The notes beneath the pieces are model-generated. The model ran no database searches. It saw only the letters and a program-made list of their open reading frames with translations, and was not told the origin of the DNA. From contig DASPQV010000047.1 in NCBI GenBank assembly GCA_035624785.1, positions 62,001 to 126,000 on the forward strand: a stretch of 64,000 nucleotides of DNA, given 5' to 3'. How positions within the stretch are numbered: position 1 is the stretch's first letter; the number at the start of each line of letters is the position of its first letter. The translations under genes were made by a program, and so were the position numbers. Below, one piece after another: positions 49,580 through 58,328 of this stretch. Source of the DNA: JAJZNI01 sp035624785 (GTDB lineage: Bacteria; Chloroflexota; Dormibacteria; Aeolococcales; Aeolococcaceae).

Positions 49580-51746
49580 GCCGACCACCGCCCAAGATCC
49601 GGCCGGAGACCCCCAGGGGGAGACGGTCGACACGCTCGCGATCGCGACAGCCGGCGCGACCGCCGCCGAGGTCGCGGCGGCTCCGGCCGAGAGCCTCGAA
49701 GCCCTGGAGGAGGTCCCCGCCGAGGCCGCCATCCCGCTCACCGCCGCTCAGGCCCACCGCCAGGAAGGGGGCGGTCTGACCTGGATGCTGGCCTCCATCG
49801 GCCTGGTCCTGGTCGTCGCCGGATGGCTCCTTCCCTGGTATGTGGAGCCCACCGCCAACGGCATCGGCCAGAGCGCCCAGGACGTGCTGACCCAGACCCT
49901 GACCTTCAGCCTGTCGGGTATCGGCAACCTGCTCGTCCTCGTGGTCGGGCTGTGCCTGCTCGGCCTCCTGGTGGGTTTCGTCAACGATCTCTCGGCCGGC
50001 CTCCTCCGCCGGGGGGTGCTGTTCCGGCTGAGCCGGTGGCGGGTCGGGGTCGCGCTCATCGGAGCCCTGTCCACCCTGCTCATAACCGGAGTCATGAGCA
50101 TCACGTCGCTGAGGGGCCCGCTCTTCGGCTCCATTGACCAGTACGGAGTCACCGACAACGCGGTGTGGATGACCCTCACCGGGTTCATCGTGGCCGCCTT
50201 CGCCTATGGGCTCTCCGGGGCTTGGCTGATCGGCATCACCGGGACGGTGCTCGCCGTGGTCAGCTGGTCCCAGGGCTGGTACGCGACCAGCGGCTTCGGG
50301 GTTGCAACGCCCCCCTCACCGACCCACCAGCTCCTCGATCCCTCGAGCGCCGGAGCCGGCGACCTGCTCCTCCTCGTCGTGGCCGTCGGGGTGGTGGTCG
50401 CCGTCGTCGGCCTGCTCGCTGACGCCCTGGCGGCGCTGCGCGGCTGGGAACGGCCGGTGCTGCGCCGGCCGCGTTGGATCATCGGCTTCGCCGGTGCGGC
50501 AGCGGTGCTCGTCATCCTGATCGTGGTCTCCGGCCTGCACAGCACGACGCCGTTCGGCAAGCTCACGTTCTCGGCAATCCCGGGCCGTGCCAACACCTTC
50601 GCCGACAACCCGGTCTGGATGGAGATGCTGGGCCTGGTACTCTGCGGCGTCGCCGCCGGGGTCCCGAGGCTGCTGAGCCGGCGCGCGGTGGCCCTGGCGG
50701 TGCTCGCCTTCGCGGTTGGGGGCGCCTTCCCGGCCATCTTCAACCAGGCACCTGACTTCGTGGCCTGGGGGGCGCGCTTCGCGGTCATCTACGTCATGCT
50801 GGCGCTCGGGCTCAACGTGGTGGTCGGCTTCGCGGGCCTGCTCGATCTCGGCTACGCCGCCTTCTTCGCGATCGGCGCCTACACCGAGGCGATGCTCGCG
50901 GGCTACCGCTTCGGCATCCACCTGCCCTTCTTCCTGCTCATATTCGTGGGCCTGGCGATGGCATTCACCTTCGGGGCGATCCTGGGCGCGCCGACGCTCC
51001 GGCTGAGGGGTGACTACCTGGCCATCGTCACCCTGGGCTTCGGGGAGATCGTACCCTTCCTGGCCATCAACAACATCTTCGGGGCGACCGGGGGCCCCAA
51101 TGGCGACCCCGCCGACCCAGCCTCGCTGTTCGGCCATAGCTGGGGCCCACTGGGGGCGCTTCCCGCGAACACCAAGTACTACCTGTGGGGTCTGCTCGCC
51201 CTGGTGGCCCTGGTCGTCTACCTCTTACGCAACGTCGAGCGCTCCCGGTTGGGCCGAGCCTGGATCGCGATCCGCGAGGACGAGGTCGCCGCCGCCTCGA
51301 CCGGCATCAGCACGGTGCCCACCAAGCTCCTCGCCTTCTCCATCGGCGCCTCGGTCAGTGGTTTCGCCGGTGCCTTCTTCGGAGCCATGCTCGGCACTGT
51401 GACCCCCGACAACTTCCAGTTCGCGGTCTCGGTGACCGTGCTGGCCACGGTGGTCCTGGGCGGGATCGGCAACATCCCCGGGGTGGTTGTTGGAGCACTT
51501 CTGGTCGCCTTCGTCATCAACTGGGTGCTCCCCAACCTGGGTGGCTGGGCCACCACCTTGGGCACCCACACCGGTCTCACCCAGCTGGGCACGGTCAGCT
51601 ACTCCCAGTACACCTACATCATCTTCGGGATCATCCTGATCACCGTGATGGTGCTGCGTCCCGGCGGCCTGCTGCCCAGCCGGGCCCGTAAGGTCGAGCT
51701 GGAGTCTGCCGGCGGGACCTCGCTGGCCTCGGTCCAGGGGCGGTGA
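49572..51746 (+). CDS. livM: Branched-chain amino-acid ABC transporter, permease LivM with long N-terminal membrane extension
   Basis: 724 residues, about twice the usual LivM length. The LivM domain occupies about 405-715: FAVIYVMLALGLNVVVGFAGLLDLGYAAFFAIG at its start and VLATVVLGGIGNIPGVVVGALL as the EAA-type coupling region. The first 400 residues add a polar lead (1-70) and roughly eight extra hydrophobic helices, with polar loops such as NGIGQSAQDVLTQTL and DNAVWMTLTG. It may be a fusion with an unrelated membrane protein. GTG 49572 overlaps livH by 8 nt. Confidence 0.9.
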   Translation: MPEPTTAQDPAGDPQGETVDTLAIATAGATAAEVAAAPAESLEALEEVPAEAAIPLTAAQAHRQEGGGLTWMLASIGLVLVVAGWLLPWYVEPTANGIGQSAQDVLTQTLTFSLSGIGNLLVLVVGLCLLGLLVGFVNDLSAGLLRRGVLFRLSRWRVGVALIGALSTLLITGVMSITSLRGPLFGSIDQYGVTDNAVWMTLTGFIVAAFAYGLSGAWLIGITGTVLAVVSWSQGWYATSGFGVATPPSPTHQLLDPSSAGAGDLLLLVVAVGVVVAVVGLLADALAALRGWERPVLRRPRWIIGFAGAAAVLVILIVVSGLHSTTPFGKLTFSAIPGRANTFADNPVWMEMLGLVLCGVAAGVPRLLSRRAVALAVLAFAVGGAFPAIFNQAPDFVAWGARFAVIYVMLALGLNVVVGFAGLLDLGYAAFFAIGAYTEAMLAGYRFGIHLPFFLLIFVGLAMAFTFGAILGAPTLRLRGDYLAIVTLGFGEIVPFLAINNIFGATGGPNGDPADPASLFGHSWGPLGALPANTKYYLWGLLALVALVVYLLRNVERSRLGRAWIAIREDEVAAASTGISTVPTKLLAFSIGASVSGFAGAFFGAMLGTVTPDNFQFAVSVTVLATVVLGGIGNIPGVVVGALLVAFVINWVLPNLGGWATTLGTHTGLTQLGTVSYSQYTYIIFGIILITVMVLRPGGLLPSRARKVELESAGGTSLASVQGR

Positions 51747-52618
51747 TGGCGATGACCTCCGGCGTTCCCGGGCCTGGACCTGCGGTGGCCGAGGAGCCCG
51801 CCCTCCTCGGGGTCGAGGGCATCACCAAGATCTTCGGCGGCCTGGCCGCGGTGCAGGACGTCAGCTTCGATGTGCGTCAGGGGGAGATCGTCTCCATGAT
51901 CGGCCCCAACGGGGCCGGCAAGACGACCGCCTTCAACTGCATAACCGGCCTATACCCGCTCACCGACGGAAACGTCCGCTACCAGGGCGTCCTCATCAGC
52001 GGGCTCCCTCCCAACCGCATCACCGGGCTGGGCATCGCCCGCACCTTCCAGAACATCCGGCTCTTCTCCTACATGACGGTGATCGAGAACGTCATGGTCG
52101 GCGAGCACGTGCGGATGCGGGCCCACGTCTGGGACGCAGTGCTCAAGACCCCTCTGGCCCGCCGGGAGGAGCGGGACGTCGCCCGACGAGCGCACGACCT
52201 GCTGGTCCGCTTCGAGCTGGACAGCTATGCCGACATGTACGCGCGCAACCTTCCCTATGGCCTTCAGAAGCGGCTGGAGATCGCCCGGGCGCTGGCCAGC
52301 CGGCCCCAGCTTCTCCTCCTCGACGAGCCGGCCGCGGGCCTCAACCCCCAGGAGAAGGTCGACCTCATGGAGCGCATCTCCAGGCTTCGCTCCGAGGGAC
52401 TGACGATCTTCCTGATCGAGCACGACATGCGCGTGGTCATGGGCATCAGCGATCGCATCGTCGTCCTCGACTATGGGCAGAAGATCGCCGAGGGCAGCTC
52501 GGCCGAGGTCCGCCACAACCCACGGGTGATCGAGGCCTACCTGGGCAAGGGTGCGGCCGGCGCCGCCGGGCGCGGAACCGAATCCGAAGAAGAAGCCGCC
52601 TCGTCGGTGGGCGCATGA
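51743..52618 (+). CDS. livG: Branched-chain amino-acid ABC transporter, ATPase LivG
   Basis: A 291-residue ATPase. Walker A is GPNGAGKTT, the Q-loop lies in TFQNIRLF, the signature LivG variant is NLPYGLQKRLEIARALA, and Walker B is LLLLDEPAAGLN followed by the switch His in IFLIEHDM. The LivG-specific long loop between Q-loop and signature is present. Start is GTG 51743 or ATG 51746, overlapping the livM stop. Confidence 0.95.
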   Translation: MMAMTSGVPGPGPAVAEEPALLGVEGITKIFGGLAAVQDVSFDVRQGEIVSMIGPNGAGKTTAFNCITGLYPLTDGNVRYQGVLISGLPPNRITGLGIARTFQNIRLFSYMTVIENVMVGEHVRMRAHVWDAVLKTPLARREERDVARRAHDLLVRFELDSYADMYARNLPYGLQKRLEIARALASRPQLLLLDEPAAGLNPQEKVDLMERISRLRSEGLTIFLIEHDMRVVMGISDRIVVLDYGQKIAEGSSAEVRHNPRVIEAYLGKGAAGAAGRGTESEEEAASSVGA

Positions 52619-52631
52619 GCAGTCGACGCTG

Positions 52632-53342
52632 ATGGCCCTGCTCGAGGTCGACGCGGTCGACATCTTCTACGGTCGGGTCCACGCCCTGCGCGAGGTGACC
52701 ATCGACGTCGAGGAGAGGGAGATCGTCGCCCTCATCGGCAGCAACGGGGCCGGCAAGACCAGCACGCTGCGGACCATCAGCGGCCTGGTGAGGCCGGCGC
52801 GCGGGGCGGTGCGGTTCGACGGCAAGCCGATCCACCACCTGGGCGCGGAGAAGATCGCCCGGCTGGGCATCGGCCACGCTCCCGAAGGGCGCCGGTTGTT
52901 CTCCAGGATGACGGTCAAGGAGAACCTCGACATGGGCGCGTACAGTCGCCATGACGGGGCCGGGATCAGGCAGGCCTTCGACCGCGTCTACACCCTCTTT
53001 CCCCGGCTCGCCGAGCGCCGTCACCAGCTGGCCGGCAGCCTCTCCGGTGGCGAGCAGCAGATGTGCGCCATCGGGAGGGCGCTCATGGGGACACCGAAGG
53101 TGCTGCTTCTCGACGAGCCCTCCCTGGGCTTGGCGCCGATCCTGGTCGACGCGATCTTCGGGGTGATCCGCGAGATCAACGCCGCCGGCACCGCCATCCT
53201 GCTCATCGAGCAGAACGCCCGGATCGCTCTCCACAACGCCGCGCGGGCCTACGTGCTCGAGACCGGCTCGATCACGATCAAGGGTCCGGCCGCGGACCTC
53301 CTCGCCTCCCCGGACGTCCAGCGCGCCTATCTCGGCGTCTAG
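52632..53342 (+). CDS. livF: Branched-chain amino-acid ABC transporter, ATPase LivF
   Basis: A 236-residue ATPase, partner of LivG. Walker A GSNGAGKTS, GIGHAPEGRRLFSRMTV (LivF hallmark), signature LSGGEQQM, Walker B LLLDEPSLGLAP and the switch His replaced by Gln (LLIEQNA), as is usual in LivF. ATG 52632 begins 13 nt after livG. Confidence 0.95.
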   Translation: MALLEVDAVDIFYGRVHALREVTIDVEEREIVALIGSNGAGKTSTLRTISGLVRPARGAVRFDGKPIHHLGAEKIARLGIGHAPEGRRLFSRMTVKENLDMGAYSRHDGAGIRQAFDRVYTLFPRLAERRHQLAGSLSGGEQQMCAIGRALMGTPKVLLLDEPSLGLAPILVDAIFGVIREINAAGTAILLIEQNARIALHNAARAYVLETGSITIKGPAADLLASPDVQRAYLGV

Positions 53343-53376
53343 AAGCCGGATCGAGGCTGGGCATCCGGTCGGGACG

Positions 53377-54534
53377 TCACGTGGCAATGACTGGAGTCGG
53401 GGGGATGGCACCCGCCCGGGGGGCCCAGCGACCGTCCCAGGTCCAGGTGTCATCGAGCTCGACGAGAGGCAGCCCCAGGCAGGTCAGACAGTTCCCACCG
53501 AAGAGGACGACCTCCTGGGCGGCGGCGTCGTAGGCGACGGCCTCGGCGATCCGTCGCGGATCCGGGGTCAGTCCCTGGTTGACCCAGCGGTCAGCGTCCC
53601 ACAGGTACATGTCGGAGGAGGTCAGCAGAAGCGGGCCGTCCGCGGACGGTGCCAGGACGTCCGGTCGATGCTCCCCGTCCGTCGGTACGGCGGCGGCCGG
53701 GCCTCCCACCGGCGACCAGGTGGTTCCATCCCAGCTCCAGACGTCCCCGCCCGAGCTCCCCAGGCTCGTCGCATCCGGGCCCGTGACCATGAGCAGACGG
53801 CCGCTGGCCTCGTCATAGGCAAGCAGCCCCGCCTGCGGCGGCGAGGTCGGCGGGTGCAGCAGGCTCCAGTGCCGGCCGGACCAGACCCAGGTCCCGATGC
53901 CGCGCGTCCCACTTTCGGCGCTGACCAGGATCACCTGACCTGCGGCTGCGTCGGTTGCCAGCGCCGCATCCACCGGGCCCTGGAGGCCGCTGCCCGGCTC
54001 CGGCCGCCAGGTCGACCCGTCCCAGGTCCAGGTGGAGGGCGCCGAGGACGTGGCGGATCCGGCGGAACCGCCGATCAGCACCACCGCCTCGCTTCGAGGG
54101 TCGTACGCCATCTGCGGCGCAGTCAGGCCGGGTGGTGAGGCAGGCGGGTGGAGCTGGGTCCAGCGCGACCCACTCCAGCTCCAGGTGTCATCCAGGCGAT
54201 GCCCGGCATAGTCGCCACCAAAGAGCAGGGTGGTCCGGGTCGCTGGGTCGTAGGCCATCGCCGCGGACGACCGCGGCAGGGGGAGGTTCGGCTCGGTCTG
54301 GGTGGGCAGCAGCGGGGTGCGCGCTGGCGGGGGGGCGAGATGGGCGATCAGCACGCTCGAAGCGGCGCCGACCGCGATCGCGAGCGCCGGCACCAGGATC
54401 ACCTGGCGCCACCGGATCTCCCGCCTTGGTGGTTCGTCCCGCCAGGAACGGGGGTCGCGCGGGGAGGCGCGCTCTCGGGGGGCATCGCCACGATCGGGCA
54501 TGGTTGTCGCGGCCGGATGGGCGGAACGCGGCAC
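53377..54534 (-). CDS. Kelch-like beta-propeller membrane protein
   Basis: 385 residues: an Arg-rich cytosolic lead, one helix (about 46-66), then four or more repeats of the Kelch kind, with the hallmark DTWSWSGSRWTQL, STWTWDGSTW, GTWVWSGRHW and DVWSWDGTTW, each preceded by a V/L-LFGG-type strand. Such propellers bind proteins or glycans at the cell surface; function unknown. GTG 54534 or ATG 54501 could be the start. It lies convergent with livF. Confidence 0.8.
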   Translation of the reverse strand: MPRSAHPAATTMPDRGDAPRERASPRDPRSWRDEPPRREIRWRQVILVPALAIAVGAASSVLIAHLAPPPARTPLLPTQTEPNLPLPRSSAAMAYDPATRTTLLFGGDYAGHRLDDTWSWSGSRWTQLHPPASPPGLTAPQMAYDPRSEAVVLIGGSAGSATSSAPSTWTWDGSTWRPEPGSGLQGPVDAALATDAAAGQVILVSAESGTRGIGTWVWSGRHWSLLHPPTSPPQAGLLAYDEASGRLLMVTGPDATSLGSSGGDVWSWDGTTWSPVGGPAAAVPTDGEHRPDVLAPSADGPLLLTSSDMYLWDADRWVNQGLTPDPRRIAEAVAYDAAAQEVVLFGGNCLTCLGLPLVELDDTWTWDGRWAPRAGAIPPTPVIAT

Positions 54535-54698
54535 CGACGGAGGAAGCTGATCGCGTTCCGAGCCTGCCTTCAGTCTACGGCGCGAAGGGCCCGCGCTCCA
54601 GCGCTGTGCCCCGGCGGGCGACGGCGCGGCGCGTCCCGCCCCACTCTGAACCCCGCGCTCCGTGGCAGCGTTCCGGATGCGCGCGGCAAGCCGTCATC

Positions 54699-55526
54699 AT
54701 GGCGGCTCACGCCGTGGACGTCCTGGTGCTCAAGCTGACCCTGACCCCGGTGCTCATCGGGGCCTCGGCGCTGATCGGCCGGAGATGGGGACCGAGCCTG
54801 GGGGGCTGGTTCGTCGGCATCCCCTTCACATCGGGGCCGATCGCCCTGGTCCTCAGCCTGAGCAACGGCTGGCAGTTTGCGGCGGCCACCGCGCTCGGCA
54901 TCCTTGCCGGGACCGGCTCGCAGGCCGCTTTCTGCCTCGCCTACTCGTGGGCGGCGACGCGGCTGGGGTGGAGCCTCTGCCTCCTGGCCGGGGTGGTCTG
55001 CTTTGCCGTCGGCACCCTCGTTCTCGACCATGTGTCCCTCTCGGCGGCTGCAGCGCTGCTGATCGCGGTCATCGCCGTCGCCGCCGCGCTCGTCCTCCTG
55101 CCCCGCAGCTCCCCCGGAGCGGGGCGGCAGGGGTTGCGGGGACCGCCGGCGCTCCTCGACGTTGTGACTCGCATGGTCCTGGCCACCGGCGTGGTTCTCC
55201 TGCTCACCGGACTTGCGACCCTTCTCGGCCCGACCCTCACCGGGCTGCTCTCGCCCTTCCCCCTCTTTGGCGCGGTGATGATGGTCTTCTCCCAGCGCCT
55301 GGAGGGCGGGCGAGCCGGGATCGCGGCGGCTCGGGGGCTGCTCTGGGGGCTCTTCGGGGCTGCCCTGTTCTTTCTCCTGGTGGCCACCCTCCTGCCCCAC
55401 ATCGGACTGATCGCCTTTCTGCCCGCGGTGGCCGTCGACGTCGCGGCGCAGGGCGCCACCTTCCCGCTGGTGCGGCGTCGCACCCGGGTCGCGGCCGGTT
55501 CCCAGCCGGCTCGAGCCGGCGTCTGA
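54699..55526 (+). CDS. Polytopic membrane protein, family unrecognised
   Basis: 275 residues with about eight helices arranged in two similar halves (helices near 8-25, 34-52, 57-80, 84-105, then four more from about 150). Small-residue-rich helices and the conserved-looking GGWFVGIPFTSGP suggest a channel or small transporter, but no family was recognised. ATG 54699 is the start from composition; upstream in-frame sequence is Arg-rich. Divergent from the Kelch-like gene. The 213 bp after it (55527-55739) show no gene. Confidence 0.65.
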   Translation: MAAHAVDVLVLKLTLTPVLIGASALIGRRWGPSLGGWFVGIPFTSGPIALVLSLSNGWQFAAATALGILAGTGSQAAFCLAYSWAATRLGWSLCLLAGVVCFAVGTLVLDHVSLSAAAALLIAVIAVAAALVLLPRSSPGAGRQGLRGPPALLDVVTRMVLATGVVLLLTGLATLLGPTLTGLLSPFPLFGAVMMVFSQRLEGGRAGIAAARGLLWGLFGAALFFLLVATLLPHIGLIAFLPAVAVDVAAQGATFPLVRRRTRVAAGSQPARAGV

Positions 55527-55739
55527 TCGCCGCGCCGGCCGGTCGCGGGCCAGCGCCGGGGCCCCCAAGGTTCACTCGACCAGGTCGAGTACCTCCTGCT
55601 GGCCCGGGGTGGGCAACCCCTCAGCCCTGGGAGCGGACGAGGCGGCCGGCACGCCAATGCCGACCAGATCGCCGGCTTCCGGCACGGCCTCGACCCCCAG
55701 AGCTGGCAACCTGGGATGAGCCGCCCGGCTGCGCCGCGC

Positions 55740-56747
55740 TCAGGAGCCAAAGTGAGCACGGGCTCGCTCTGCCGTTGTCTCCGGCAACTCATCCACCATG
55801 GCCTGCCAGTGCATCCGCTCGGAGTACATGACGTCGGAGCGGTAGTGGGGCTGGGGGTGGGCCCGGGTGACCATGCGCAGGCTGAGCACGTAGCCGGGCC
55901 GGTCGGCGGCGGGGGCGCCGTAGAGGGCCATGTTGAAGCTCTGATGGCCGAGCTCCGCGTAGAGGTTGAGGGTGCGGGAGATCCCGAAGCCGAGCTCCTC
56001 CACCTGAGCCGCATCCAGCTGGGAGGGACAGGTCGGGCCGGCGACGAAGCCGCGCACCTCGTCGAATCCCATGGGCGCGTAGCTGGCCAGCCAGTCCACA
56101 CACCCGGTGCCGGCGATGTAGCGGGCGCCCAGCCTGCGCTCGGTGTCGACGTAGTCGCGGCAGCGTTCAGCGGGAACGCCGGCGAGCAGCGCCTGCATCG
56201 TGGAGGGAGCGGGGTCGGCCGCCGCCTGCATGTGGGGGTGGAAGACCGAGCTGCCCGAGGGCAGCATGTGGTTGGCATTGATCGAGGTCCACGCCGCCCC
56301 CGGATCGCGTTGCAGCACCCTGCCCAGGTACTCGGCCTGGGCGGAGAGGTTGTCGGCGACCAGGCGCGGCGTCATCAGCTCCAGGGGCAGGTGATGACGG
56401 GAGGCTGAATAGACGCAGACCGCGCAGTGCTGGAAGTAGGTGACCAGGTTGGGAAAGAGGACGGCCTCGCCACGCTGGATGCGGCCCTCGGGATGGATGG
56501 CCGCGGGGAGGCGGGGTGTGGCGCTCTCGATCTGCCCGGCGCAGAAAGGACATCCCCGCTGGGTGTCGGCGGCAAGGGTGGTGAGGTCGAGCGCGCTCGG
56601 CGGGCGCAGCGGCCTGGGGGTGCTGACGATCCTGGCCGCGTAACCGGTCAGCGGGTCCCAGCGGACCTCGACCGATCCGGCCCGCGGCTCGAAGTCCACA
56701 GCGGGATCGAGGATCTCGCTGGTGAAGGTCTCATGGCGCAACTCCAT
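55740..56747 (-). CDS. Galactose-1-phosphate uridylyltransferase-like protein (HIT superfamily)
   Basis: 335 residues. CPFC (66-69) gives two zinc cysteines and the active-site segment VFHPHMQ contains the nucleotidyl-His motif H170-P-H172, where GalT has HPHPQ. The N-terminal RWDPLTGYAARIVS is also GalT-like. Exact substrate is uncertain: true GalT, or a related hexose-1-phosphate nucleotidyltransferase. The Met in place of Pro in HPHMQ and the lack of galK or galE nearby keep this open. Confidence 0.8.
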   Translation of the reverse strand: MELRHETFTSEILDPAVDFEPRAGSVEVRWDPLTGYAARIVSTPRPLRPPSALDLTTLAADTQRGCPFCAGQIESATPRLPAAIHPEGRIQRGEAVLFPNLVTYFQHCAVCVYSASRHHLPLELMTPRLVADNLSAQAEYLGRVLQRDPGAAWTSINANHMLPSGSSVFHPHMQAAADPAPSTMQALLAGVPAERCRDYVDTERRLGARYIAGTGCVDWLASYAPMGFDEVRGFVAGPTCPSQLDAAQVEELGFGISRTLNLYAELGHQSFNMALYGAPAADRPGYVLSLRMVTRAHPQPHYRSDVMYSERMHWQAMVDELPETTAERARAHFGS

Positions 56748-56757
56748 TCCGGCCCAT

Positions 56758-56935
56758 CATGCTCCCGCCATCCCGGCAGAGGCGGTGGAGCTCGCCGCGG
56801 AGGGCCGCATCCTGCTCAGCTTCCATGACGACCCGCGACCCCGCACGGTCGACGAGGTTGCCGCTGCGGCTGGGGTCCACCGCACCGTGGCGTTCAGCCA
56901 CCTCAGCGCAGCTGGCCCTGGGTCAGGCCGGCCGC
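56758..56935 (+). pseudogene. Remnant of a winged-HTH regulator
   Basis: In the 205-bp gap upstream of the GalT-like gene, one plus-strand frame reads EAVELAAEGRILLSFHDDPR and TVDEVAAAAGVHRTVAFSHL, which matches the HTH of ArsR/DeoR-like regulators. The frame then becomes low-complexity and no dimerisation domain follows. Only about 60 residues of a normal 150-220 are present, so it is probably a decayed copy. Confidence 0.4.
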
Positions 56936-56952
56936 CGCCAGCACCGACGATC

Positions 56953-58020
56953 TCAGCCGGGAGCCGACTCCGGGGTGTCGCGCTTGGGTCCGGACCGCCC
57001 GGCTGGGGTGGCTGTGGCTGGCGCCGCAAGGACCGCCTCCAGGTCACCGAGCAGGCCCTGGACCGCTTCACGGTTGAGCACCAGACCGCGGCGGCCGCCG
57101 TCGCCGGCGTTGGCAACCACGCCGGCGTCGCGCAGCAGCTTCACATGGTTGCTGACCGTGGGCTGGGCCAGGTGAAAGAGCTCGGCGAGCTCGCTGACCG
57201 TGCTCGGCGACCCGCTCAGGACCTCGAGCATGGCCAGCCGGGTGGGGTCGGAGAGAGTCTTGAGCCTGCGGGCAAGGCTCTCGGTCCTGGCCCGCACCTC
57301 GGCAACGCCGCTGTCGGCACGAACGCCGATCAGCACCATGCCGGGCAGGTCGATCAGCGAGCCGAGGTGGGCGAAGTAGGCGGGGACGACGGCGATCGTC
57401 CCCTGCGCATCCAGGGACCGCACCAGCCCATCGAGCAGGTGACCCGAGGGCGCGTAGGCGCCTCTGGCCACCTCGCGCCAGGCCGCCCCGCGGCGCTGCA
57501 GCTCGCGGCGGCGGGAGACCGCGGTCTCGACGGATCTCAGGCCGTACCGACGCCAGTCCGGCGCGACCCCGGCCCAGATCTCGCGCACCAGCTGGGCGAA
57601 GCGGCGGCGGGTCGTCGAGGAGGAGCGCATCTGGGCCAGGCGGTGGCGCAGGGTGGCCCGGTCCGCGGGCGTCTCGGAGCCGAGGCGCAGATCCCGTGGG
57701 GCGGAAGCGCACAGCTCCTCGAGGGGGTCGAGGAGCTCGGCGGGATCGAGGGAGAAGAGGATGCCGGCGTGGTGAGCGAGGATGGTCAGCTCCATCTCGT
57801 CGCCGGACTGGATGGCACCCGCGTCCCCCCAGAGGTCGCGCACCCGCTCGGCCAGGTCCGCGGCCTCGGCGTAGAGCCTGCCGATGGTCGGGTGGTCGCG
57901 CTGGAAGTCGGGGCGCCACGCGGCGCCGACGACCCAATCCAGCTCGACCGCCAGGGACCCGGCGACCACCACGGCCGGGCCGGCTTCGGCGGCGTCCACC
58001 TGCTCGTGGTAGAGCGGCAT
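56953..58020 (-). CDS. ArsR-family regulator with a long N-terminal domain
   Basis: 355 residues. The winged HTH is at the C-terminus (about 250-330: LKTLSDPTRLAMLEVLSGSP, LAQPTVSNHVKLLRDAG). The first 240 residues form a separate helical domain found in other high-GC ArsR proteins (DUF5937-like); its ligand is unknown. TATAGT on the minus strand (58030-58035) is 9 nt before ATG 58020. It is divergent from a 74-residue gene and likely controls that or its own promoter. Confidence 0.85.
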   Translation of the reverse strand: MPLYHEQVDAAEAGPAVVVAGSLAVELDWVVGAAWRPDFQRDHPTIGRLYAEAADLAERVRDLWGDAGAIQSGDEMELTILAHHAGILFSLDPAELLDPLEELCASAPRDLRLGSETPADRATLRHRLAQMRSSSTTRRRFAQLVREIWAGVAPDWRRYGLRSVETAVSRRRELQRRGAAWREVARGAYAPSGHLLDGLVRSLDAQGTIAVVPAYFAHLGSLIDLPGMVLIGVRADSGVAEVRARTESLARRLKTLSDPTRLAMLEVLSGSPSTVSELAELFHLAQPTVSNHVKLLRDAGVVANAGDGGRRGLVLNREAVQGLLGDLEAVLAAPATATPAGRSGPKRDTPESAPG

Positions 58021-58047
58021 AGCCGGATGACTATATCACAACCTAAC

Positions 58048-58092
58048 TTGACACAGGGGACGATCCTATGGCAATATTCCCATATGGCTATG
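58048..58092. promoter_or_regulatory. Promoter and inverted repeat between ArsR and the small gene
   Basis: TTGACA (58048-58053), 18 bp and CAATAT (58072-58077) precede ATG 58084 by 6 nt. An imperfect inverted repeat, TATGGCAATAT-TCCC-ATATGGCTATG (58067-58092, 8 of 11 pairs), spans the -10 and the start codon, a fitting place for an ArsR-type operator. Confidence 0.5.
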
Positions 58093-58308
58093 AGTTCCTG
58101 GATCACCCTGATGATCGCTGACTTCCGCCTCGACGAGGCGGTGAGGGCGGCGGAGCGTCGACGGCTGATCCGAGAGGCAAGGTCAGCCGATGCGGGCGAG
58201 GGGGAGGCCGGCGTTCCGGCACCCGTCCGCATCGCGGGCGAGCTGCTGCTGCGAGCCGGGAGCCGCCTGGTCGGCCCGGATCGGGCTCGGGCCATCGTCA
58301 GCCGCTGA
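58084..58308 (+). CDS. Small hypothetical protein
   Basis: 74 residues from ATG 58084, immediately after a good promoter. The N-terminus SSWITLMIADFRLDEAVRAA is an amphipathic or membrane-surface helix; the rest is rich in Ala, Arg and Gly. No family recognised. The strong promoter and ArsR-divergent setting support expression. Confidence 0.55.
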   Translation: MAMSSWITLMIADFRLDEAVRAAERRRLIREARSADAGEGEAGVPAPVRIAGELLLRAGSRLVGPDRARAIVSR

Positions 58309-58328
58309 TCCCGCTACACTCCCGGGCC

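Noticed and set aside
55527..55739. Possible gene fragment between the membrane gene and GalT-like gene
   Set aside because: No frame shows a recognisable motif or good codon pattern.
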